From: Leptodactylus fallax | Taxonomy: Eukaryota; Chordata; Amphibia; Anura; Leptodactylidae | NCBI GenBank assembly: GCA_947044405.1 | Contig: CAMRHE010000360.1 | Span: 1,725,001 to 1,789,000, forward strand | Length of the DNA: 64,000 nucleotides | Reading direction: 5' to 3' | Part shown: in pieces, positions 55,275-64,000 of the stretch | How positions within the stretch are numbered: the stretch's first letter is position 1 | How the letters are laid out: every line of letters starts with the position of its first letter | The notes under the pieces: model-generated | What the model was told of the DNA's origin: nothing | The model's database searches: none | The model's input: the letters and a program-made list of their open reading frames with translations, nothing else | Made by a program: the position numbers and the translations under genes

Positions 55275-56493
55275 AGCCTAACTTGTAACCCAGAAGTTCT
55301 TCATCCTTCTTGAACTGGAACCAGTGTAGACCCAAAGAATCCATATCGATGTTTTTGCATTTATTAATAAATTGTATACAAAGTGTAAATAGGAGGTGCC
55401 CCCGATAGTGGGGGCAGCAACCAGGACCGACTGTGTATGGAGACATAGACAAAGCCAACCCCGGCGCCAGGGCTTCAAGTATTTCTGGACAATTTTTAGA
55501 CCATAAAACACATTCCCCCAACACAAAAGGGACCTTCTTGCTTGGAGAGTAAAACATTATACATGCAAGGTGGTTGAAGTCACCCCCTTCCACCGTTGTA
55601 GCCTTAAAGGGGTTCTTCAGGCTAAAAATATTAATGATTTGTTCTAAAGATAGGTCACTAATATCAGATTGGTGGGTCTCTGACACCCGCCACCCCCAAC
55701 CATTAGCTGCTCTCAGCCGTTGATATACAGAGAATGGAGCAGGAAGCGGACAGCGCTGTTCTCTGTGTAGTGGTGGAACTGAGTCACTGCAGCTTAGCTT
55801 CTATTCACATGAAAAAAAATTTGAATACCGTCTCTGTACCAATGACCGCTGGGGCCACAGATTGCTCTCAAGGGTCAGGTGAGGCGCAGCACGACACTGG
55901 CCGAAAACTGAACGGAGAGTGGCGGTGGACAACGGAGCACCAGGACAGGTGAGTATGCTATTTTTTTATTTTTAATATTTTACACCTACCCTGCTGCCCC
56001 ATGGATTGCCCCAATTCCTGAATAAAGATGGAGAAAGCCTCGCTATAATGGACTGTACCAGTTTGCGGACTGCGAGTGTCTACAAGACAAGATCTACCAA
56101 ACAAGTTTTCCTCAGTCTTTATGTTGTAGAGCTGAAATTGTGGATTTAACATTACAAGTGTGAGCGCCCCCCATGGAGTGTTGATGTTTAATACATGTGT
56201 AATCCGCTGCAGATCAAACCCCCTTGTCTCCGCTTGTCTTACTCCGTGCCATTGGATGGACCTTCCACCTGGTCCATGACCTTCCACCAGGACTGCTATC
56301 TGCATTATAATGAGTATATACTTGGAGATGGACGGCGCTGTATATACTTATACGTGCACTCCCCGTCTATAGGGAACTCTTGTGATATATTCCCTCACTA
56401 GCCTATCATTGCTTGTCTCGGGTGTGGTATCAAGAAATACACACAGGAAGTACAAAAACTAAAGTGTGAAGAGAACTAAGTCATTTCTTACAG
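55275..56493. other. Spacer right of the gypsy element
   Basis: A repeat with a ggggttcttcaggctaaaaa start and a tctgacacccgccacc core lies at about 55600-55760, of the same style as other aaaggggtt repeats here. A 138-codon open frame on the minus strand (55270-55686) overlaps it and resembles no family I know. The rest shows nothing recognisable. Confidence 0.5.
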
Positions 56494-56541
56494 AGCAGAC
56501 GGAGAAGCAAGCGAGAGGAAACCCACCGACCACCCTGATCA
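56494..56541 (+). other. PTPRCAP: Possible non-coding 5' exon of PTPRCAP
   Basis: A 48-bp segment lies between a ttcttacag acceptor-like site and a perfect gtaagt donor, and an ETS-like caggaagt is about 45 bp upstream. It has no ATG. Its place upstream of PTPRCAP on the same strand is the only reason for the link. Confidence 0.2.
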
Positions 56542-59204
56542 GTAAGTGCGCTCCCCACCCATCTCTGCTCTAGTCTCTGACATTGCCTCCATCGCTTTCA
56601 ATGTCTTCTCCTTGACCAGTTACTCCTCACATTGATGCTGAGCAGTAGATCTTCATGTCTTAGGATGCTCCACCGCATGTGAGGTAGAATAACATGTGCT
56701 CACATCTGTGAAACGTCTCCGAGGCCCTGGTGTACCTCACCATATCTGAAATATCATGTGGAGGCACAGGGAGGTTCTTCACCTGACGACAGAGGTCCTC
56801 TGGCATCATCTATGAGAACCTAATTCTGGGACTAAATACTGCCGCATTTATGGGACCATCCAGGGGCCCCAGTTCTTGCCCCTTAATACGCATCAAGTCT
56901 TTACTAGACAGAAGGTCTTTTCGAACTTTTTTGTAAATTTTTCATGTATTTGTTGTGAAGATGTCTCAAATGCGATTAGTCAGCATCTTCTATGGCATCT
57001 TCTACGGCATCTTCTGCGCCTACTGGTCAAGTGTATGCATTCAAACGTTTCATGTCAATGTTCAGAAAGGGTATTTTGCCCCCCCAGGTGTGTGTCCTTT
57101 CTGAAGGGGCTGGTGTATTTTACTAGTAATAGTGTGGTATCCTCGATTAATGGATTTTTGGGGTCCTAGAGGACAGATGCCTCACCAATCGATTAGAAAT
57201 GGAATACCCAAATGTGTACATCTAGGGGCCTGTGGGAAAACAGTACGGTCTGCACGTGATATCCGTGTGCCGTCCGCGCCCTCCATGGACTCATTCATTT
57301 CATGTAGTGAGACCGGGCACCTGAGGCGTAGATGACAATGATGCCGTGTGAGAGCAAAAAAATACAGCAAAAAAACAGCTAAAACCATAAAATTACGTTA
57401 TTAACCCCTTAAGGACCCAGGTCTATTTGTGTTTTCCCAATCACATTCTTACCGGTATCACTTGTGTATTTTTGCGGGCCGAGTTGTATTTTTTATTGGT
57501 ATTTTTACAATTTATATTCATTGGTGATTTTTACTTTTATTATCTTTGTCCGCAAATCCGTTATTTTTTTAGTCTGTTTGCCATTCACCATGTGGTATAA
57601 ATAGCATATAATGTATGAGATGTTCCGTTGCGATGATACTGTATATGGAAATCTTTTCTAATGATATATTATTTTTATTTCATAAAAATGTTTTATGGGA
57701 ATATAAATTTTTTTAAAACATTTATAATATGTAGGACCCATTTTGTATATTATACTGCCTGTCCGTGACCACCAATGAAAACTCTAGATTTGGAGATACC
57801 TCTGATCCAGCTTCTGATGGCCCAGGGGTCACTTGCGACCCTCATTTACCTGATTTATGGCCCCTATAGGAGGGTGCAGCTAGTATTTCATATGTACGTG
57901 CCTCCTCCTCCTAGACCCAGCTCAGATGTGCAGCCCTCGCAGCGGCCCTCATACATCTCAGGTTGTACCCTAAAATGCCCCCCCTTCTCCCCGAGGCATT
58001 GGCCCTTGTAATTCAGGGGATGTGGTTTTTAGATTAATATGCAGGAAGGAAATGTATGTGCGAAAAACAAAAATACACAGAAATATCATCCATGTGCGCG
58101 GTTCACTAAAAGACCTCAATGACTTGACCCAGTTTAAGAAATTTGGTAAGAGCCTATTGAGTGGAGAGGGGTACACCGAGCAATGAAGAGAACGAACCCC
58201 CCTACAATAGCACTAGGATTTGTCACCCAGAATACAAGGGCCCCAGTATTTGTCCCACCCACCCCATATTCTTTCCATGACCCCTAGAGAAAATCCCCAG
58301 CCCTCTGGAGCCCAATGTCCCCCAAGGGCCACACCATAACTGCCTGGGCTACCTCCATAGGGTCACCCCTTATGAGCAAGGGCAATCTTTAATTTTTTTC
58401 CATAACTTCCCCCCTGCCTTGCAAGAGCTGTAACATTTTTATTTTTCCATTTTTTTGCAGGATACGTTATATTTTTTAAAGGCACAATTTAAGGGTTGAC
58501 ATAATATGCTTTAAAAAAATATTTGTGGGCTATGATGTGGAAAAAAAGGCAATTTCTGGGTTTTGCTTTTATTGCGTTCACTATGTGGTATAACTGACCT
58601 GCTCGCCATATTCTAGGGGTCAGTGCGAGTATAGAAATACAAAATGTAAATAGTTCTTTTGAATCTTTTACCACTTTTAAATTCTAACTCCCATTTTTAT
58701 TTATTTATTGCTATTGTGAACATTTTTGTAATACACATTATTAACCTATCTAACTTCCTTTGGATAGAAAACAGGCTGTAAAATTCTCCCTAGCAATACT
58801 CTAACTGAGCTGTTACTAAGGAAAGTCTGTACATAGTTGTACTGCCTGTATATAGAGCTGTAGCTTTTGTCAAAAGGGGGAGGGTCACTTCACATGGCTG
58901 TATCTCTGGTTGTATAGAACCTAGAAAAATGGTTCTGGTATCACATGAAAGCGGCCAGATGGCGGATTAGCTATAAAACAACTTTAGATATCACTAGTTA
59001 AAAACACAGTAGTGAATTTGAGCTTTATAGGCAACGGTTCATGTTGAATAAAAAATTCATATTCCCGACTGAGTTTTTAACTAGTGATGTCTCTGTTTTT
59101 ATAGATAGTACTGCTGCTTTTTCAGCTTTCATGTTACAGATTTTTTTTTTTTAAGGGGTTGAAATCTAAAAAAAAAAAAAAAAACAATGTAAATTTGTTA
59201 TTTC

Positions 59205-59405
59205 CGGAATTGCAGCAACCCATAGAATACAGGTGACATGTCATTTTATGCCATAAAAACAAAGCGTGTAAGAAAGTCGTACAAACAGTTTTTCTCCAAT
59301 TTCACCCCATTCTGAATTTTTTTTTTTCCAGTTTCCCAGTACATTGTTTGGAATATTATAAAGTACAATTTGTCCTGCAAAATTAAGCCCTCATATAACT
59401 TTTTC
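59205..59405 (-). repeat. Interspersed repeat, gagccatatgagggctta family (copy 3)
   Basis: Minus-strand copy with acctgtattctatggg, the gtacgactttctta-type segment and ttaagccctcatat landmarks; the gagccatat end is mutated. Confidence 0.65.
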
Positions 59406-62089
59406 TGTCTATATTCTGACACTTTTGTACTTTCTACAGATGGCACTGTGTGAGGGCTTATTGTTTGTGGGACAAGCTGTAGATTTTAGTGTTGCCACTT
59501 TAGGGTACATATGACATTGTGATTATTTTTATTCCTTTTTGTTAGAAGGAGAAGTGCCTAAATACAGCAATCTTGGCATTGTAATTTATTTTCTTTACAG
59601 CATTGGCCATTTCAGTTTCAGTCCTAAAATATGTTAAAAGTGAGGTGACGTGGTCTGACTGGATGAAGAACATGCTTGTGTGGCTCAAGGTCTTTGGGGT
59701 CCTAGGGGGGTTGTGAAGATCACTAGGACTGTAAATCTAGACCAGATAGTGGTAGTGCCTACTATGATGGCTTCCTAATGTCTAATGCAATGAGATTTTT
59801 GGCCATCTACATGTGAAAAACATAACCCACGTGTCTCCAAACACCATATCACAAAACTGCGGCATTTTCCCGTGACACCACAGAGATTTGGGATTTGTGA
59901 GCCGGACTGTTTGTGCTGTCGTGTGTTATTACTCTTAGGGCTGGTTTGGTTCCCAGTAGTTCTCCAAGGCCCGAGACCACCAGGAATGCCCTAGACCACC
60001 ATGTCCATAAAACACTGATGGAAATGTGTAGTATATACAGTATATATAGCCCATGCTGTACGATGGCTGCTTTGCCTGACTGTTTTTGCTTCACAGAGCA
60101 GCAGATTTATATAGTAAACCGTATACCTCTTCCTGTTTTCATGGTATATAGCAGATTTTTCCACCCACAAACCTCAAAGTCTTCACCACATATTTGACAT
60201 GTTCTGTTCTCTGCCATCTCCAGATCTTCTTTGCTATGTGGATGACTCCATGTAACATTCATCTCCATAGAGCAGCCGTCACTCACGCAGGCATTACCAG
60301 GTCACTCATCAGAATGGCCACAAGTAATACATTCCCACACTAGTGGGCGCTACAGTGAAAATGTAGGGCTAGGTATAGCTATCCTTGGGATAGATCATTA
60401 ATATTACATGGGCCGGAGTCTGACATCTAGGACCCCCACAGATCATTTTTGGCCATGAAACATCATGTTCATTGGCCGCATTGTAAAAAACAGCATAAAA
60501 AATAAACTTCTATTTAAAATAAATAAATAAAACATTAACCCCCATCCAAAAATTGTTTGTAAATAGTAAATAAAAAAATAAAACCGCAACACACCTACTG
60601 AGCTGAATCTGCAGCCGAAAAGCTACAAATGACTTTTTTCCCCCCACACTATCAAGGGCATTAAAAAAAATTGTTATAAAAAGCAATAATAAAAAATTTT
60701 ATGTTCCCCAAAATGGCACCAATAAAAAAGGTCAGGTCTTCCCGCAAAGGAATGCATCCACACAAGTCAACAGAAAAATGTTTAAGTTAAGGGTCTTGGA
60801 AAGCGGTGCTGCAAAAAAAAAAATATCAAAAAAGGATTTTTACTTTGCAAAACTAGTAAAATAAAGAAAGAAAAACTACACAATTTTGTCATCGATATAA
60901 TGGCATTGCCTAAGCTTCGTGCTGGAATTGCTGTTTTATTCTTTTCCTTCTGAAAAAGAATTAATAAAAGTTTGTCAATGTGCCCTAAAATGTGCCACAA
61001 CTGCAAAAAACAAGCCCCCATATTGTTACATTGATGGAAAAATAAAAAAGTTAGGGCTCTTAATGGAAAAACGCAAAAAAATGGTTCGGTCATTAAGGTG
61101 CAAAACGAGGCGGTCATTAAGGAGTTAATTTCTGTAGATAACATGATCAAATAACGGCGGTCAGGTATGTGCTATAAAGGTCTCATCGCTATATATTGGC
61201 TTGACTTTTTGTTGGGTGTAAACATTGTAATAATTTTAGTTTCATGTTTTTGTTTTTTTTTAAGAATCCAAGAAGAAAAATCGACGAGATTGGGTAATGG
61301 ACACCAAAATCAGGAATTTGGTAAGACTCGTACTCCAGGAGGAAGGGTGTATATGGAACGTATAGGGGCCTTAGGAAATTATCGGAATCGGCCCTGACCA
61401 TCTACATTTCCGCGAGGACAGAGAAAGTTTTGGTCTTTTTAACATTGCAGTGAATTTTGGTGGATACAAACGGAGGGTCAGAACAACAAACTGAAAAGTG
61501 TGACCTCGCCTTACAGCAGTGCTGTGATGACTGATCATCAGATATATACAACATTCATTGTAGTCTCAATACACTTTTTAACAAACTTTGTATCCCAAGT
61601 CCTCATGTACACAACCATTTTTTCAGTGTGTGATCCTGGTTTTTCCTGCAGAGCACACTGACCCATTCATTTCAATGGGCGCATGCGCACTACCGAGTTT
61701 TCTACGGGTCCGTGTGCAGGCCGTGAGTCCATGCCACAAAAATCAGAGCATGTTCTATTCTGTGCAGTGTTTGCGGATTAGCCCATAGAAGCCTATGGGA
61801 CACAGAAAACAATCAGCATTTTGCAGACCCCAAATTACACATGGTCGTGTGCATGATACCTAAAGCCCCGTTCACATCTGCATCATGTTTGCATGTCGCT
61901 GGGCCATGACTGAATGGCATCAGCCATTTTGGTATGGATCACCAGCCCCTGGAGTGAGTTCTGGGGCCGGCGATCCGTTACCATGACAGCCTATAGGATG
62001 CCCCCACGCTTGTCATAAAATGACTTCTACTTACTAGGCAGCCTGTAATAGAAGGATTGTACAATGCATTGTATTAGTGATCGTACCGA

Positions 62090-62300
62090 CCCACAGAATA
62101 CAGGTGACATGGCATTTTGGCTGCAGAGTGAACAACGTAAAAATTAAGTCCATAAGAAAGTCGCACCAACACAGTATTTCTCCAATGCCCCCCATTCTGA
62201 TTTTTGTCCAGCTTCCCAGTACAATGTACAGAATAATAAATGGTTAAATCATGAAAAACAATTTGTCCCGCCGACATTAAGCCCTCATATGGCTCTGAGA
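62090..62300 (-). repeat. Interspersed repeat, gagccatatgagggctta family (copy 4)
   Basis: Minus-strand copy from gacccacagaatacaggtga to ttaagccctcatatggctct. The following ttatgacttttggaaggcgg matches the continuation of the other copies. Confidence 0.7.
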
Positions 62301-62388
62301 ATGGAAAAATAGAAAAGTTATGACTTTTGGAAGGCGGGGAGTCAAAAACAAAAATAGAAAATAGAAAAATGGCTGCCGTGGGAAGGGG

Positions 62389-62851
62389 TTAAAAGAAGCT
62401 GTTTGGGGCCACTACACTGCCAGCATGCTGTTATAGGGGGTTTAGGGTCTCAAACCTCTATATCATACTGCTGATTGTCGCTGGTATTCTTAGGAATCCC
62501 AATTTGAAGACCCCTAGTGTCCGTGGAGATGAGACTGCTCAGGGACTCCAGCGCATGCGCATTGCACGCAGTGAAGCTGAGGCCACTACACTTTTCTTCC
62601 CTGCGCATACTCTGCACTTGCAGCACATGTGCAGTGAAGTGGAGTGTACTGACCAACCTTGGCTTCACTGTGTGCAATGCGCATGCGCCAGAGTCCCTCA
62701 GCAGAATCATCTCAGAGGAGACCGCGGATCTCCAAGTTTGGATTTCTAAGGATACTGCAGTATGATACAGAGGTTTGGGACACTAGACCTTGGCTTCTTA
62801 ATGCATGCTGGTAGTTTGGTGGCCCCAAACATCCTAACAGGTTCCCTTTAA
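62389..62851. mobile_element. TTAA-flanked hairpin MITE upstream of the PTPRCAP exon
   Basis: Its ends are ttaaaagaagctgtttgggg and ccaaacatcctaacaggttccctttaa-type, both bounded by TTAA. The inner arms pair well: gcatgcgcattgcac with gtgcaatgcgcatgc, and gagatgagactgctcaggga with its complement. It lies 160 bp from the exon start. Confidence 0.75.
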
Positions 62852-63010
62852 TACCAAGGATACCATTGGGCGTCTAATTAATCCCTCTCCACCAATCAGC
62901 CGTCAGATCATAGGGTTATAAGGCTGGGTATTTCTCATATAGGATCAGTATCATCTAATGAGCCTCATGACAATGAATTCATCACCGCCATTTCCTCTTT
63001 TTCTACCCAG

Positions 63011-63355
63011 GGGACTCTCTTCGTGGGGTCATGGCTCAGTTTGCTGCCCGTTACACAAGCCTCACGTTCCGATGAGTCCAGTGACAGTACAACGACTGTT
63101 GTCATACTGTTCCTGCTGCTCATCGTGCTCTGCATTGCTCTCGTCCTGGCATGGAAAAGGCTGATCCGCACAGAAGGGGGTGAAGGCTACCATCCTCAAG
63201 AACTGTGGGCGAGAGCTCAGGAGCTCATGCAAAATGTTAAGACTAGATGGAGTCATGGAGAGCAAGAAGATGACACCACGGTGGAGGACAACCAAGATGA
63301 AGATGATGAGGAGGCCGAACTGAAGGACGAAGAACCAGACATTACAGCCTTATAA
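63011..63355 (+). CDS. PTPRCAP: PTPRC (CD45)-associated protein, main coding exon
   Basis: The exon opens after a pyrimidine-rich tctttttctacccag acceptor and runs 114 codons to TAA. It begins GTLFVGSWLSLLPVTQ (signal-peptide-like, if preceded by Met from an upstream exon), followed by a short Ser/Asp-rich ectodomain, one membrane segment (about residues 30-49, VVILFLLLIVLC...LAW), a basic stop-transfer KRLIR, and GYHPQELWARA, matching YYHPARLGAA of the human protein. A very acidic cytoplasmic tail ends DITAL, close to the human VTAL terminus. Known role: binds CD45 through the membrane segment in lymphocytes. It is about 115 residues against about 206 in human; the shortening is all in the acidic tail. 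The start exon was not located. Orientation relative to CABP4 agrees with human. Confidence 0.88.
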   Translation, partial: GTLFVGSWLSLLPVTQASRSDESSDSTTTVVILFLLLIVLCIALVLAWKRLIRTEGGEGYHPQELWARAQELMQNVKTRWSHGEQEDDTTVEDNQDEDDEEAELKDEEPDITAL

Positions 63356-64000
63356 CAGGGGCAAAATGAGCCCCACTTCTTAGATGGTGAAATTATTGGG
63401 TACAGTTAGGAAATTGGTTCCCGATGGCCTTGTTTGGTGCTTGTATGATGAATGGATTCTACCATGGCGGATTCTGCCCTGATTTTAAGAGATCTTAGTG
63501 CGGGACCCTGTGGCAAATTGAAAACCAAAACACTTATCAATATGGCTGCCTTTAAAGGGGCTCCTTAAAATTGTTGTGAAATGGCCCACACATACATAGA
63601 ATTTTTCACGTTTGTCCATTTCCCAGTTAAGAAAACCTCTTTAAAATCCTACCCCGACATTGCATGTAGCGTAAGCCGCAGTCCGTTTGGGCCAACCATG
63701 AGTGTTTTGTTTTTCCGGTTTCCCTGAGGTCCCCCCTTTCCCCCAGGAATATTTTTGGGAAACGCAATGTTGTAATAAGCTCCTCTGGATTTGCTCTATG
63801 AAATGTGATGTCACAAGTTGACATGTATCTTAGAATCCGTTGACAGGACAATTGCCTCCTGAGGGACTGTCCAAAAACAATTGACCCCTTCAAAAAGTTT
63901 GTCAAGTACTTGATAATTTAATCAGCAATAGTGACAATTGTGACCTCTGGTGCACAAACAACAGCAGGTTCCGTGTGAAAAGAGATGAGCACACATGGTT
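63356..64000. other. Downstream of PTPRCAP
   Basis: No gene or RNA seen. No AATAAA occurs close to the stop, so the 3' end cannot be placed. In human the neighbouring genes are CORO1B and RPS6KB2; neither begins within this stretch as far as I can tell. Confidence 0.4.

Larger units (their letters stand above)
56542..62388. other. Gene-poor spacer before PTPRCAP
   Basis: No coding exon could be supported, and no coronin (CORO1B) or GPCR (GPR152) motif was seen. AT-rich sequence with decayed repeats: interspersed family at 59205-59405 and 62090-62300, similar fragments around 58380-58680 and 60990-61100, A- and T-runs, and a gttcacatctg-type segment at about 61870. The first coding exon of PTPRCAP should lie here or just downstream. 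Confidence 0.5.

Noticed and set aside
55270..55686. 138-codon minus-strand frame right of the gypsy element
   Set aside because: It overlaps an aaaggggtt-type repeat, matches no family I recognise and lacks splice or promoter support.
61266..61323. Exon-like block with tttttttttaag acceptor and gtaaga donor
   Set aside because: The lysine/arginine-rich reading fits no gene of the neighbourhood and T-run acceptors are common in this AT-rich spacer.
62958..63164. Plus-strand frame starting ATGAGCC just before PTPRCAP
   Set aside because: It is in a different frame from the conserved PTPRCAP sequence and crosses the splice acceptor.

Overview
This is vertebrate nuclear DNA, most likely from an anuran amphibian. 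The genes are split into short exons with GT/AG borders. The spacers are full of Tc1-type transposons, hairpin MITEs flanked by TTAA, long minisatellites and a Ty3/gypsy element, a mix I associate with frog and toad genomes. The species cannot be read from the sequence. I recognise no prokaryotic, organellar or viral genome content beyond the retroelements.

Five host genes can be assembled exon by exon, and all belong to the neighbourhood found on human 11q13.2. From left to right they are the 3' end of CDK2AP2 (+), AIP (-), TMEM134 (+), CABP4 (-) and the main exon of PTPRCAP (+). Their relative order and all five orientations match human, with the whole block inverted. PITPNM1, GPR152 and CORO1B, which lie between these genes in human, were not seen. 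CDK2AP2 and AIP are tail to tail, with stop codons about 325 bp apart. AIP and TMEM134 are head to head across a CpG-rich promoter at about 12.84-13.55 kb that carries two perfect TGACGTCA sites. TMEM134 and CABP4 are tail to tail about 350 bp apart. The genes have unrelated jobs: a CDK2/NuRD-associated factor, an Hsp90/AhR co-chaperone, a two-span membrane protein, a photoreceptor-type calcium sensor, and the CD45-associated lymphocyte protein. The layout is therefore conserved synteny, not a pathway.

Layout: 0-1 kb, Tc1 element whose transposase frame is open to the window edge; 1.4-1.75 kb, CDK2AP2 last exons; 2.0-13.07 kb, AIP with a full-length Tc1, Tc1 remnants and a perfect double hairpin in its introns; 13.1-31 kb, TMEM134 with an L2-like LINE, a Tc1, TTAA and hAT MITEs and a 97-bp minisatellite; 31.27-46.87 kb, CABP4 with 99-bp and 49-bp minisatellites and a second Tc1 of the 19-kb family; 47.1-55.3 kb, a young Ty3/gypsy retrotransposon with an assembly gap inside it; 55.3-64 kb, mostly decayed repeats, then PTPRCAP.

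I did not find a new multi-gene system. The observations most worth following are the young gypsy insertion (near-identical LTRs, 4-bp target duplication, tRNA-Ser primer site) with a probable false duplication at its gap, the open Tc1 frame at the left edge, the perfect nested hairpin in AIP intron 2, the 29-nt last coding exon of CABP4, and the missing neighbours in the synteny block.
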